A stretch of DNA of 64,000 nt from Candidatus Planktophila lacus. GTDB lineage: Bacteria; Pseudomonadota; Gammaproteobacteria; Steroidobacterales; Steroidobacteraceae. The DNA lies in contig CALQLF020000002.1 of NCBI GenBank assembly GCA_943331345.2, positions 1-64,000 on the forward strand, in the 5' to 3' direction. Below are positions 15,766-24,831 of this stretch, in pieces. Each line of letters starts with the position of its first letter. Positions within the stretch are counted from its first letter, which is position 1. Below the pieces are notes generated by a model. That model made no database searches. It was given only the letters and a program-made list of their open reading frames with translations, and had not been told where the DNA came from. Made by a program: the position numbers and the translations under genes.

Positions 15766-16722
15766 ATGACTACAGTTCCCGCCGACCCGTCTCTGGCCTT
15801 GGTGTTTCCGGGTCAGGGCTCTCAATCCGTCGGCATGCTGGCGGCCTTGGCTGCCGAGTTTCCAGTCGTCCAGGCGACGTTCGCCGAGGCCAGCGCCGTG
15901 CTGGGCTACGACCTCTGGGAACTGGTCCAGCAAGGCCCCAAGGAACTGCTGGACGAGACCGAACGTACCCAGCCGGCCATGCTCGCGGCCGGGGTTGCTA
16001 CGTGGCGGGCCTGGCGCGCCGCCGGCGGGCCGATGCCCGCGCGGATGGCGGGGCATAGCCTCGGAGAAATTACCGCGCTCACCTGCGCCGGTGCTTTCGC
16101 CTTCACCGACGCCGTGCGCCTCGTACAGTTCCGCGGTCGGGTCATGCAGGAAGCCGTGCCCAAGGGCACGGGCGCCATGGCTGCCATCCTCGGGCTGGAA
16201 GACGAAGGCATCGAGGCGGCCTGCGCTGAAGCCGCGCAAGGCGAGGTGGTGGAGGCGGTCAACTACAACACGCCGGGGCAAGTGGTCATTGCCGGGCATG
16301 CCACGGCGGTGGCCCGTGCCATCGAGGCCTGCAAAGCCCGTGGCGCGAAGCGTGCGGCCTTGCTGCCGGTAAGCGTGCCCGCGCACTCCTCGTTGATGCA
16401 CGAAGCCGGTGAGCGTCTGCGTACCGAGCTGGCCGGCATGGCGGTGCAAGCTCCGGGTTGCGAGGTGTACGCCATCGGTCTTGGTCGCCACACCACGCCG
16501 GACTCGGTGCGCGACAATGTGGTCCGACAGCTGTACGGTGCCGTTCGTTGGACGGCGACCGTTCAAGACCTGCTGTCCCACGGAACGCGTCGACTGGTGG
16601 AATGCGGCCCCGGTAAGGTGCTCACTTCCATGAATCGTCGTATCGACCGCAACAAGGACATCGCCATGGTGGCGGTGGAAGACCCAGCCTCCCTGCAGGA
16701 CGCGCTGGGCGGCAACGCCTGA
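15766..16722 (+). CDS. fabD: malonyl-CoA:ACP transacylase
   Basis: A 318-residue enzyme that loads malonate from CoA onto acyl carrier protein for fatty-acid elongation. FPGQGSQ (14-20), the oxyanion/Gln loop TQPA, and GHSLGE with nucleophile Ser98 are in the right order; VPAHSSLM carries the catalytic His. The ATG at 15766 follows a GGAG site; an in-frame upstream ATG lacks one. fabG begins 11 bases downstream. plsX and fabH, which usually precede fabD, are absent because the gsp operon lies directly upstream. Confidence 0.96.
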   Translation: MTTVPADPSLALVFPGQGSQSVGMLAALAAEFPVVQATFAEASAVLGYDLWELVQQGPKELLDETERTQPAMLAAGVATWRAWRAAGGPMPARMAGHSLGEITALTCAGAFAFTDAVRLVQFRGRVMQEAVPKGTGAMAAILGLEDEGIEAACAEAAQGEVVEAVNYNTPGQVVIAGHATAVARAIEACKARGAKRAALLPVSVPAHSSLMHEAGERLRTELAGMAVQAPGCEVYAIGLGRHTTPDSVRDNVVRQLYGAVRWTATVQDLLSHGTRRLVECGPGKVLTSMNRRIDRNKDIAMVAVEDPASLQDALGGNA

Positions 16723-16733
16723 AGGACTTCGCC

Positions 16734-17522
16734 ATGAGCCACGACAGCCACCCGACCCAACCTCACGCGCACGTTCCACAAGTGCTTACCGGACAGGTGG
16801 CGCTGGTCACGGGTGCTACCCGCGGCATTGGCCGCGCCTGCCTGCTGGCCTTGGCCCGCGCAGGGGCGACTGTGGTCGGCACCGCCACGCGCCCCGAAGG
16901 CGTGGCGGAAATCGAGGCGGCCTTGGCAGCGGAGGGGCTACCCGGCCGTGGCGCCGTACTGAATGTGGCGGACCCGGCGTCGGTGGAGGCGTTGCTGATC
17001 GATATCGACGCCAACGAAGGACCGGTCATCATTCTCGTGAATAACGCGGGAATTACCCGCGATGGCCTATTGCTACGCATGAAGGCCGAGGATTGGAACG
17101 CCATTCTGGACACCAACCTGAGCAGCGTGTTCCGTCTTTCCAAGGGCGTGCTGAAGGGCATGATGAAGGCCCGCCACGGCCGCATCATCAGCATCGCTTC
17201 GGTGGTGGGCCTGATGGGCAATGCCGGTCAAGCCAACTACGCAGCCGCCAAGGCCGGCATCATTGGCTTCAGCAAGTCGCTGGCCCGCGAAGTGGCTTCG
17301 CGCAACATCACGGTAAACGTGGTGGCGCCGGGCTTCATCGATACCGACATGACTCGTGCCCTGAACGATGACCAGCGCAATGCCATGGCGGGCCAAATTC
17401 CGCTCGGGCGATTGGGCGATCCGGCGGATATCGCCGCCGCCGTGCTGTTCCTGGCCGGGCCGGGTGGCGGCTACATCACCGGTGAAACCCTGAACGTCAA
17501 TGGCGGCATGTTGATGCCCTAA
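16734..17522 (+). CDS. fabG: 3-oxoacyl-ACP reductase
   Basis: A 262-residue NADPH-dependent short-chain dehydrogenase that reduces beta-ketoacyl-ACP. The Rossmann motif is TGATRGIG (26-33), followed by NNAG and the catalytic triad Ser156, Tyr169 and Lys173 (NYAAAK). VAPGFIDTDMT and NVNGGMLMP are FabG hallmarks. An N-terminal extension of about 15 residues is rich in His and Pro; the ATG is nevertheless supported by an AAGGA site 8 bases upstream. Confidence 0.95.
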   Translation: MSHDSHPTQPHAHVPQVLTGQVALVTGATRGIGRACLLALARAGATVVGTATRPEGVAEIEAALAAEGLPGRGAVLNVADPASVEALLIDIDANEGPVIILVNNAGITRDGLLLRMKAEDWNAILDTNLSSVFRLSKGVLKGMMKARHGRIISIASVVGLMGNAGQANYAAAKAGIIGFSKSLAREVASRNITVNVVAPGFIDTDMTRALNDDQRNAMAGQIPLGRLGDPADIAAAVLFLAGPGGGYITGETLNVNGGMLMP

Positions 17523-17545
17523 GGCTGATAAAGCCTTGTTCCGCT

Positions 17546-17574
17546 TTGTTTTTAACTAATTTTTCACATTATTT
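17546..17574 (+). promoter_or_regulatory. candidate promoter for acpP
   Basis: TTGTTT (17546-17551), a 17-base spacer and TTATTT (17569-17574) lie in a markedly AT-rich stretch between fabG and acpP. A weak hairpin (17521-17537) overlaps the fabG stop codon and could reduce read-through. A dedicated acpP promoter would fit the high ACP demand known from other bacteria. Confidence 0.45.
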
Positions 17575-17710
17575 ACCCCTCTTTTGCTCCCCAAACGGTG
17601 CGGAAGGTGGCGGCGGGCGAGGGGTTCCCTTAAACTATGCCCGCTTTGACAGTCCGGGGCCTGCCTGAAGGGGGCGCCCGCTCTTGTTACCCACAGAGGA
17701 CAAAAAGACG

Positions 17711-17953
17711 ATGAGCAGCGTTGAAGAACGGGTCAAGAAGATCGTCGCGGAACAACTGGGCGTGAAGGAAGACGAGGTCACGACCGATGCGTCCTTTGTC
17801 GACGATCTCGGCGCGGACTCGCTCGACACGGTCGAACTGGTGATGGCACTCGAAGAGGAATTCGAAACCGAAATTCCCGACGAGGATGCCGAGAAAATCA
17901 CCACCGTGGCGCAAGCGGTGTCTTACATCGTCGAGCATCAGGCCAAGGGCTAA
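17711..17953 (+). CDS. acpP: acyl carrier protein
   Basis: An 80-residue acidic carrier protein. Ser37 in GADSLDTVE receives the 4'-phosphopantetheine arm. [20 protein letters not shown] and [12 protein letters not shown] are the conserved helix II and helix III regions. The ATG at 17711 follows GAGGA; an upstream in-frame alternative would add residues not seen in ACPs. It lies between fabG and fabF as in many gammaproteobacteria. Confidence 0.97.
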   Translation: MSSVEERVKKIVAEQLGVKEDEVTTDASFVDDLGADSLDTVELVMALEEEFETEIPDEDAEKITTVAQAVSYIVEHQAKG

Positions 17954-18011
17954 ACCAGCCCGGTGTGCCGCTGCGGTTTCGGCCGCAGTGGCGTGCCAGC
18001 CTAGATGACAG

Positions 18012-18035
18012 GGCCCGGGTCTCCCGGGCCTTTTT
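18012..18035 (+). terminator. terminator or attenuator between acpP and fabF
   Basis: A perfect 8-bp G/C stem (18012-18019 with 18023-18030), a three-base loop and five Ts. It lies 59 bases after acpP and 78 bases before the fabF start on the same strand, so it should set a high acpP to fabF transcript ratio. Confidence 0.88.
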
Positions 18036-18112
18036 CCATGGGCCTTGCTAGGCCCGCAGGTTTCTCGCAGGCAGGTTGCCCCCACCGGTCTGCCCGACAC
18101 GCGGAGGTCTTC

Positions 18113-19372
18113 GTGTCCTATCCTTCGTCCAAGCGCCGAGTCGTTGTGACTGGCCTCGGTATTGTTTCGCCCGTCGGCAGCCAGGTGGATACCGCCTGGG
18201 ACAACGTGGTGAACGGTCGTAGCGGTATTGCCCCCATCAAGCGTTTCGACGCAGCCCATTTCCCGACGCGTTTCGCCGGTGAAGTTCAAGGGCTGAACCT
18301 CGACGACTACATGGCAGCCAAGGACGCGCGCCGCATGGACGCGTTCATGCAGTACGGCATCGTCGCCGCCACGCAGGCACTGCGCGACGCGGGTATCGGC
18401 AAGATGGAAGGCGAGGCTGCGGCACGCTACGGCGTCATGATGGGCGGTGGCATCGGCGGCCTCGAGACCATCTCCGACACCTACGAGAAATATGTTGGCG
18501 GTGGTAACTCGCCCAAGAAGATCTCGCCGTTCTTCGTGCCTGCCAGCATCATCAACATGATCTCGGGGCACGTCTCCATCAACTTCGGCCTGCGCGGACC
18601 GAACTTGGCCGTGGTTTCCGCGTGCACTACCTCGACGCACGCCATTGGCCTGGCTTACCGCACCATTCAATACGGCGACGCCGATGTCATGGTGGCCGGC
18701 GGGGCCGAAATGGCCACTACGCCGCTGGCACTGGGTGGCTTCGCGCAAGCGCGTGCTCTTTCCGAGCGCAACGACAACCCTGCCGCGGCCAGCCGCCCTT
18801 GGGACCGCGACCGTGACGGTTTCGTCATGGCAGACGGTGCCGGTGCACTGATACTTGAATCTTTGGAACACGCCCAAGCGCGCGGCGCCAAGATTTACGC
18901 CGAACTGGTGGGGTTTGGTATGAGCGCCGACGCGCACCACATCACCTCGCCGCCGGAAGACGGGGAGGGCGCACGCCTGTCGATGGTTAACGCCATGCGC
19001 GACGCCGGCGTGAATGCCGATGAGTTGCACTACATCAACGCCCATGCCACCTCCACGCCGCTAGGTGACAAGGCGGAGACGCTGGCCATCAAGCGCGCGC
19101 TCGGCGACCACGCCTACCGCGTGGCAGTCAGTTCCACCAAGTCCGTCACCGGTCACTTGCTCGGAGCGGCCGGCGCCGTAGAGGCCTTGTTCTCGGTGTT
19201 GGCATTGCGCGATCAGGTCATCCCGGCGACGGCGAACCTGGAAAACCCCGATCCGGAATGCGACCTGGACTACGTCCCGCTCGTTTCACGCCAGGCAAAG
19301 CTCGAGGTGGCGTTGTCGAACTCGTTCGGCTTCGGTGGCACCAACGGCAGCTTGGTCTTCAAGCGCTACTGA
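18113..19372 (+). CDS. fabF: beta-ketoacyl-ACP synthase II
   Basis: A 419-residue condensing enzyme that extends acyl-ACP with malonyl-ACP. The thiolase-fold active site is complete: Cys171 in [13 protein letters not shown], His311 in [11 protein letters not shown] and His348 in [11 protein letters not shown], with C-terminal NSFGFGGTN. The GTG at 18113 is chosen because GCGGAGG lies just upstream and the consensus N-terminus ([10 protein letters not shown]) follows directly; an earlier ATG would add 36 unrelated residues. pabB begins 10 bases downstream. Confidence 0.96.
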   Translation: MSYPSSKRRVVVTGLGIVSPVGSQVDTAWDNVVNGRSGIAPIKRFDAAHFPTRFAGEVQGLNLDDYMAAKDARRMDAFMQYGIVAATQALRDAGIGKMEGEAAARYGVMMGGGIGGLETISDTYEKYVGGGNSPKKISPFFVPASIINMISGHVSINFGLRGPNLAVVSACTTSTHAIGLAYRTIQYGDADVMVAGGAEMATTPLALGGFAQARALSERNDNPAAASRPWDRDRDGFVMADGAGALILESLEHAQARGAKIYAELVGFGMSADAHHITSPPEDGEGARLSMVNAMRDAGVNADELHYINAHATSTPLGDKAETLAIKRALGDHAYRVAVSSTKSVTGHLLGAAGAVEALFSVLALRDQVIPATANLENPDPECDLDYVPLVSRQAKLEVALSNSFGFGGTNGSLVFKRY

Positions 19373-19382
19373 GATTACCGCC

Positions 19383-20813
19383 GTGAAGCAATCGGCGGTG
19401 GCACTGGAAGTCGCCGTTGATGCCGACGGACTGGACCTGCTCGCCCTTCACGAGCAGTTCCCTGAACGCTTTCCGGTCTTACTGGAAACCGCCGCTCTTG
19501 CCATGGGCGATGCGCCGCAGTTCGACTGGTTGCTGTTCACGGCCGCCTCCGAGCTAGCCGCCGGCAACGTCACGCTACGCGTGTCGGCCGCAGATGCGGC
19601 CAGTGGCCGCTTGACCGGCGAGCGCTTTCTCGCGCAGTTGGACGAAGCGTGTGCAACGGCGCATTCGCTGCACGGCGATATCGACAAGGGGTCTCTGCCT
19701 TTTGTCGGCGGCTTCTTTCTCTATGCCGCCTATGAACTGGCGGCGGAAGTAGAGCCTGTCTTGCGCCTTCCGCTACGTGAGGGCGACCTCGTGGCCGCGC
19801 TCTTGCCCATCGCCGGTGCGGTGGTGAGGCACCATGCCTCGGGTCGGGTTCAAGTGGTCGCCTTGCCGCGCCATGCAACTCTTGCCGAAGAAGTGCGCAC
19901 GTTGGTAGAAGCGAGCGTCATGGGCGCCCCCTCTAGCACTCAGCAGCCTCTCGCCACGACGAGCCCCACGACTTCACGCGTAGTGGTGGAAGACCCCGCC
20001 GAGGATTTCCTCTCGGCCGTCCGCAGTGGTCTCGAAGCCATTGCTGCCGGTGACGTGTACCAAACCAATTTGTCGCGCGCTTGGCGGACGGAACTGCGGC
20101 CAGGGGAAACGCCGGCAGCGCTCTACCGTCGTCTGCGCACTGCCAACCCCGGGCCGTTCGCAGGGCTCGCTACGCTGCCGGGTTTGTCGGTGCTATCTAC
20201 CTCGCCAGAACGCTTGGTGCGGGTGCAGGGCCTGAAGATTGATACCCGCCCCATCGCCGGCACGCGTCCGCGCACTCCGGGCGATGCGGCCAACGACGCC
20301 GCGCTAGCCGCAGAACTTCGAGCACATCCGAAGGAACAAGCCGAGCACGTGATGCTGGTCGACCTCGAGCGCAACGACTTGGGCCGCTTGTGTCAGGCTG
20401 GCACCGTGGAAGTAGACGAGTTCATGGTTCTGGAGCGTTATGCTCATGTACACCACATCGTCTCGAACGTGCGCGGCTTGCGTCGGCCCGACACCACCCC
20501 GGGGCAAACGCTGCGCGCCCTGTTTCCGGGCGGCACCATCACCGGTTGCCCGAAGGTGGGCTGCATGCAACTCATTGGCGATCTAGAACAAGTACCGCGT
20601 GGCGCCTATACCGGCACGATGGGCTGGATTGCTACTGATGGCGACATGGACCTGAATATCCTCATTCGCACCGCTCAAGTGACCCCCGATGGAGGCATTA
20701 CCGTTCGCGCAGGCGCGGGCATCGTCGCCGACTCGGTGCCCGAGTTGGAGTTGGCCGAGACCCGTGCCAAGGCCCGGGGGCTGCTGCGTGGTTTGGGTGT
20801 GGAGTCCACCTGA
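19383..20813 (+). CDS. pabB: aminodeoxychorismate synthase component I
   Basis: A 476-residue chorismate-using enzyme of p-aminobenzoate and folate synthesis. The C-terminal catalytic domain has SPERL, RPIAGTRPR, KEQAEHVMLVDLERNDLGR, FPGGTITGCPK and MDLNILIRT. At the position where E. coli PabB has Lys (PIKGT) this protein has Ala, as in anthranilate synthase; many PabB homologues share this, so motif alone does not separate PabB from TrpE. The adjacent pabC supports PabB. The GTG at 19383 lies 10 bases after fabF; the stop overlaps pabC (TGATG). Confidence 0.88.
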   Translation: MKQSAVALEVAVDADGLDLLALHEQFPERFPVLLETAALAMGDAPQFDWLLFTAASELAAGNVTLRVSAADAASGRLTGERFLAQLDEACATAHSLHGDIDKGSLPFVGGFFLYAAYELAAEVEPVLRLPLREGDLVAALLPIAGAVVRHHASGRVQVVALPRHATLAEEVRTLVEASVMGAPSSTQQPLATTSPTTSRVVVEDPAEDFLSAVRSGLEAIAAGDVYQTNLSRAWRTELRPGETPAALYRRLRTANPGPFAGLATLPGLSVLSTSPERLVRVQGLKIDTRPIAGTRPRTPGDAANDAALAAELRAHPKEQAEHVMLVDLERNDLGRLCQAGTVEVDEFMVLERYAHVHHIVSNVRGLRRPDTTPGQTLRALFPGGTITGCPKVGCMQLIGDLEQVPRGAYTGTMGWIATDGDMDLNILIRTAQVTPDGGITVRAGAGIVADSVPELELAETRAKARGLLRGLGVEST

Positions 20814-21643
20814 TGCCGTCCGGCATCCTGCCCCACGCGCAAGGTTTGACACCGAACGGCGATGTTCCGGTCACCGACCGTGGGCTTGCCTACGGGGACG
20901 GTCTGTTCGAAACCATCGCTGTAGTTGATGGCAAGCCTAAGTTATTGGCAGCGCATCTGGCGCGGCTCCAACGCGGCGCCGAACGGCTTGTCATTGCCGG
21001 TCTCGACTTCAATGCTATCGAAACGGCCGTTGGCGCAGCCTCCGCCGCGTTCTCGTCCCACGGCGCCGTGAAGCTCATGGTGACGCGGGGTGACGGTCCG
21101 CGCGGGTATACACCGCCCGTCGCCCAAAATCCGCGCTGGTGGTTGCAGTCCTTTGCTTGGACACCACCGACAGCGCTACCCACCGGCGCGCACGTGGCAA
21201 TCTCTTCCGTGCGCCTGGGCGAACAACCGCTGCTGGCTGGACTGAAGCACCTCAACCGCCTCGAGCAAGTCCTGGCGAGAGCGGAGTACCCCGCCAGTCG
21301 GGCGGACGAGGCACTCATGCTGGACAGTGCAGGGCGGCTGGTCTGTGCCACCTCCGCAAATATTATCGTGGTGCGCGAGGGCAAACTTTTCACGCCGCGC
21401 CTAGATCGCTGTGGAGTAGCAGGGGTCGTGCGCGGCGCTTTGCTCGCCGGTGCCAGTCGGGGCGATCTTCCGTGGTCCATCACTGAGACCGAGTTGACGC
21501 CAGCATCGCTGGTTGGCGCAGAGGAGGTATTCCTCACCAGCGCCCTGCGGGGCGTCTGGGCAGTGGCTGCCGTGGAGGGCACGCCTGTGCCAAGTGGGCA
21601 GGTGGCCAAAGCCTGCTTCGACTACTGGAGTGCCTTGCCGTGA
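20813..21643 (+). CDS. pabC: aminodeoxychorismate lyase
   Basis: A 276-residue PLP fold-type IV enzyme that cleaves aminodeoxychorismate to p-aminobenzoate and pyruvate. DRGLAYGDGLFETI near the N-terminus and LKHLNRLEQVLAR, with the PLP-binding Lys, are diagnostic. SANIIVVREGKLFTPRLDRCGVAGV distinguishes it from branched-chain aminotransferases only moderately; the PabB neighbour settles it. It is coupled on both sides (TGATG with pabB, GTGA with mltG). Confidence 0.93.
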   Translation: MPSGILPHAQGLTPNGDVPVTDRGLAYGDGLFETIAVVDGKPKLLAAHLARLQRGAERLVIAGLDFNAIETAVGAASAAFSSHGAVKLMVTRGDGPRGYTPPVAQNPRWWLQSFAWTPPTALPTGAHVAISSVRLGEQPLLAGLKHLNRLEQVLARAEYPASRADEALMLDSAGRLVCATSANIIVVREGKLFTPRLDRCGVAGVVRGALLAGASRGDLPWSITETELTPASLVGAEEVFLTSALRGVWAVAAVEGTPVPSGQVAKACFDYWSALP

Positions 21644-22662
21644 AGGCGCGAAGTCGGCTGCTCTTTGGACTGCTGCTGCTGGTCGCCTTGTTGGGTGCTG
21701 TGGCAGCAGGAACCGCTTGGCACTGGTGGCACGCGCCAGGCCCGGGGCGAGTAGAAACGTTAGTGGAGATACCCCGCGGCGATGGCCCGGCGCGTATTGC
21801 CACCCGCTTGGCCGACGCCGGTATCGTGAAACACCCGCGCTGGTTCGCTTGGGCCATTCGCATCCAGGGGCAATCGCAAGCGCTCAAGGCCGGTGAATAC
21901 GCCTTCACCGCAGGCCAAGCGCCCTCGGCGGTACTGGCCCAACTAGTGGCCGGCCGCGTCACGCGCTATTCCGTCACCTTCATCGAAGGACAGACCGTCG
22001 CCGAAGCCTGGCAACGCATTCGTGCCAGCCCTTACCTCGCGCCCACGCCCGGTCTTACCTTGCACGGCTTGATGAAGGCGCTCGGTGAACCCGCGGTGCC
22101 GGTGGAAGGGGCGTTGTTTCCGGACACCTACATATTCCGCCGCGGTGCCAGCGACTTGCAGGTGCTGCGTGAGGCTCGCTTGCGCATGAAAACCGAGTTG
22201 GCGAAAGCTTGGGAGAGACGCCATGCCGGCCTGCCACTGGCCAGCCCTGCCGAAGCGCTCGTGTTGGCCTCGCTGGTGGAAAAGGAAACCGGTGCCGCAG
22301 CAGAGCGCCCCATGATTGCCGGGGTATTCCTGAACCGCTTGCGCGTCCGGATGCGCCTGCAGACGGACCCGTCCGTCATCTATGGCTTGGGCGCGGCCTA
22401 TGACGGCAACCTCCGCAAAGCGGACTTGCGGCGCGACGGTCCCTACAACACCTACCGCCGTGGCGGCTTGCCGCCGACGGCCATTGCCCTGCCGGGGCGG
22501 GCGAGCCTGCTGGCGGCTACACAACCCGCGACGACGGACGCGCTGTATTTCGTGGCTACCGGCCGGGGCGATGGCCGCCATGTGTTTTCTGCCACCCTGA
22601 AGGCGCACAATGCTGCCGTTCGGGCGCTAGTGGCCCGCACCAGAGAAACTCCGGCAAAGTAG
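21640..22662 (+). CDS. mltG: endolytic murein transglycosylase
   Basis: A 340-residue bitopic inner-membrane enzyme thought to terminate nascent glycan strands. It has one N-terminal helix (LLFGLLLLVALLGAVAAGTAW), a LysM-like region (LKAGEYAFTAGQ) and the catalytic YceG domain, with ASLVEKETG supplying Glu214. Later motifs are FLNRLRVRMRLQTDPSVIYG and PYNTYRRGGLPPTAI. The start is GTG 21640, overlapping the pabC stop. Order and length match pabC-mltG-tmk in other gammaproteobacteria. Confidence 0.95.
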   Translation: MKARSRLLFGLLLLVALLGAVAAGTAWHWWHAPGPGRVETLVEIPRGDGPARIATRLADAGIVKHPRWFAWAIRIQGQSQALKAGEYAFTAGQAPSAVLAQLVAGRVTRYSVTFIEGQTVAEAWQRIRASPYLAPTPGLTLHGLMKALGEPAVPVEGALFPDTYIFRRGASDLQVLREARLRMKTELAKAWERRHAGLPLASPAEALVLASLVEKETGAAAERPMIAGVFLNRLRVRMRLQTDPSVIYGLGAAYDGNLRKADLRRDGPYNTYRRGGLPPTAIALPGRASLLAATQPATTDALYFVATGRGDGRHVFSATLKAHNAAVRALVARTRETPAK

Positions 22663-22732
22663 CCCTCAATAGTCACCTGAATAGCCATTAAGCGGCCCCG
22701 AATTACTCGTAAAGTACCCACCAAATATCCCC

Positions 22733-23377
22733 ATGCGCGGCAGGTTCATCACACTCGAAGGCATAGAAGGCGTCGGCAAGACGACTCAGGTGGCGACCGT
22801 CCGGGCCACACTCGAAGCGCTCGGCCGTCGCTTTCAAGTCACCCGCGAGCCTGGGGGTACGCCTCTGGCGGAGGACATCCGTGCGTTGGTGCTGGCGCCG
22901 CGCGCAGAAGCGGTTCCCGGAAGTGCTGAACTGCTATTGATGTTCGCCGCTCGCGCGGTACACGTGGCCAACCTCATCGAACCCACCTTGACTGCCGGCC
23001 AAGATGTGGTTTGCGACCGTTTCACCGATGCCACCTATGCTTACCAAGGCGGTGGACGAGGCGTTCCCGTGTCCGACGTGGCCGCGCTGGAAGCCATTAC
23101 CCATGGTGGATTGCAACCCGACCTAACGTTGCTGCTCGACGCACCCCCCGCACTCGCGTTACAGCGCGCCAAACGGCGTAGTGCGGCTGACCGCTTCGAA
23201 GCGGAGACCTTGGCTTTCTTCGAGCGCGTACGTGCCGCCTATTTGGCCCGTGCCAATGCCGAACCTCATCGCTTCGTGGTGATCGACGCTGCACAGCCTT
23301 TGGCAATCGTCTCCGCTGCAGTGGCGAGTGCTGTCCAAGCGTCGGTCAACGCTTGGACTACCGAGACGCCGTCATGA
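22733..23377 (+). CDS. tmk: thymidylate kinase
   Basis: A 214-residue enzyme that phosphorylates dTMP to dTDP. Walker A GIEGVGKTT is at 10-18, TREPGGTPLAEDIR (37-50) binds dTMP, CDRFTDATYAYQGGGRG is the family signature, and the LID is ALQRAKRRSAADRFE. It begins 70 bases after mltG, and holB follows after 10 bases. Confidence 0.95.
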   Translation: MRGRFITLEGIEGVGKTTQVATVRATLEALGRRFQVTREPGGTPLAEDIRALVLAPRAEAVPGSAELLLMFAARAVHVANLIEPTLTAGQDVVCDRFTDATYAYQGGGRGVPVSDVAALEAITHGGLQPDLTLLLDAPPALALQRAKRRSAADRFEAETLAFFERVRAAYLARANAEPHRFVVIDAAQPLAIVSAAVASAVQASVNAWTTETPS

Positions 23378-23387
23378 GTCGCCAGAA

Positions 23388-24446
23388 ATGAGTCGCAAGA
23401 CCACCGAGCCGAAAGACGGCGCCGCGGAAGAAACCGATAGCGTACAAATAGCGAACGCTGCTGTGGCGCTCGCGGCAAGCGCCCCTTGGCTCGCTGGCCA
23501 GCGTGACCAGTTGACGCAAGCTTGGCGAGGGACTCGTTTTCCGCACGCTCTGTTGTTGCGTGGTCCAGCTGGCGTCGCCAAGGCGGCGCTTGCCGAATGG
23601 GTCGCGCGCTTGGTGCTTTGTGATGAGCGGGCAGCGGCTCCCTGCGGCCTCTGCGCCTCGTGCCAACTGTTGGCGGTGGGCAATCACCCCGATTTGTTGC
23701 GCGTCGGTCTCGAGGAGGATGCGCGGCAGGTCAAGATTGAATCGGTGCGCGCGCTGGCCTCGAGCCTAAACATGCGCAGCTACCGGCAAGGGCACAAGGT
23801 AGCTATCGTGTCCCCGGCAGACCGCATGAGCACTGGCGCTGCCAACGCCTTGCTCAAGACCTTGGAAGAACCCGCGCCGGACACGCTGTTGGTGTTGGTG
23901 GCAGACCAAGTGGAACGCTTGCCGGCGACCATTGCCAGCCGCTGCCAGCAACTGCGGGTAGCTCGCCCGGCACCGGAGATGGCATTGGTCTGGTTGAATG
24001 CTCGGGAACGCCGCACGGACTGGCCTGCCTGTCTGGAACTGGCGTACGGCGCTCCCTTGCGGGCAATGGCAATTGCTGCCGGCGGTGGCGCGGCGTTGAC
24101 GCGCGAGATGTCTGACCTGCTAGACGCCTTGGGTGGGGCGGGGCGGGACCTGGTGGCCGAGGCCGAGCGCTGGACCAAGAGCGGCGCCGCCGAACGTGTG
24201 CGCTGGATAGAATTTTGGGCGGCCAAGCGGTTGCGTGAAGCCGGCAGCAGTTCCGGTACGCAGCCCTTGCACTCCGCTGCCATAAGAAGGCATGTTCACG
24301 CATTGTTTGCCGTGCATGACCGCTCCCGTGATGCCACCAGTTGGTTGCAACGGGGTTCCGTGAATGCACAGTTGCTGGTGGAAGGCCTTTTGCTGGACCT
24401 CGTCCGCGCCGTCCGCAGCCGTCCGACTGGAGGAAGAACCGCATGA
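23388..24446 (+). CDS. holB: DNA polymerase III delta-prime subunit
   Basis: A 352-residue clamp-loader subunit. FPHALLLRGPAGVAKAALAEW resembles a Walker A that, as usual for delta', is degenerate and not expected to bind ATP productively. CGLCASCQLLAVGNHPD is the zinc-binding module, and SVRALASSLNMRSYRQGHKVAIV, GAANALLKTLEEPAPDT and IASRCQQL are the family core with SRC motif. The ATG at 23388 sits 10 bases after tmk; an earlier ATG overlapping the tmk stop reads into a stop after five codons. Confidence 0.92.
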   Translation: MSRKTTEPKDGAAEETDSVQIANAAVALAASAPWLAGQRDQLTQAWRGTRFPHALLLRGPAGVAKAALAEWVARLVLCDERAAAPCGLCASCQLLAVGNHPDLLRVGLEEDARQVKIESVRALASSLNMRSYRQGHKVAIVSPADRMSTGAANALLKTLEEPAPDTLLVLVADQVERLPATIASRCQQLRVARPAPEMALVWLNARERRTDWPACLELAYGAPLRAMAIAAGGGAALTREMSDLLDALGGAGRDLVAEAERWTKSGAAERVRWIEFWAAKRLREAGSSSGTQPLHSAAIRRHVHALFAVHDRSRDATSWLQRGSVNAQLLVEGLLLDLVRAVRSRPTGGRTA

Positions 24447-24799
24447 TGCGACCGCCGAGTTCCAATAAGCCGGGCCTGCTGACGCTCACCATCAAGGACA
24501 AGAGCGCTCTTTATCTGGCCTATATGCCTTTCGTACGTAACGGCGGTTTGTTCGTGCCCACCAACAGCAACTATCGCCTCGGTGACGAGGTATTCATGTT
24601 GCTCAATCTGATGGGCGAAGAGGAAAAGTTGCCAGTGGCCGGTAAGGTCATCTGGGTAACCCCGCGCGGGGCACAAGGCAAGCGCGTTGCCGGTATTGGC
24701 GTGCAGTTCAGCGAACAGGACCGCGGTGCGACGCAGAAGAAGATTGAGAACTATTTGGCCGGCGCGCTCGGCGGCGACAAGCCTACGCACACGATGTAA
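24443..24799 (+). CDS. pilZ: type IV pilus assembly protein PilZ
   Basis: A 118-residue single PilZ domain. The usual c-di-GMP ligands (RxxxR and D/NxSxxG) are not present, as in the pilus-assembly PilZ group. FVRNGGLFVPTNSNYRLGDEVFMLLNL and AGKVIWVTPRGAQGKRVAGIGVQF match that group, which acts with PilB and FimX-type partners. The ATG at 24443 follows GGAGGAAG and overlaps the holB stop (ATGA). The holB-pilZ order is typical of Xanthomonas and Pseudomonas. The usual downstream tatD gene is missing. Confidence 0.93.
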   Translation: MMRPPSSNKPGLLTLTIKDKSALYLAYMPFVRNGGLFVPTNSNYRLGDEVFMLLNLMGEEEKLPVAGKVIWVTPRGAQGKRVAGIGVQFSEQDRGATQKKIENYLAGALGGDKPTHTM

Positions 24800-24831
24800 T
24801 GCTGGCGCCTGCCGCAAAAGCGGTATGAGCG

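Noticed and set aside
17687-19045. 452-codon minus-strand frame opposite acpP and fabF
   Set aside because: Antisense to two unambiguous genes; the translation lacks family features.
19383-20813. Annotation as anthranilate synthase (TrpE) because of PIAGT
   Set aside because: The Ala-for-Lys motif is also common in PabB; the immediate coupling to pabC and absence of trp genes favour PabB.
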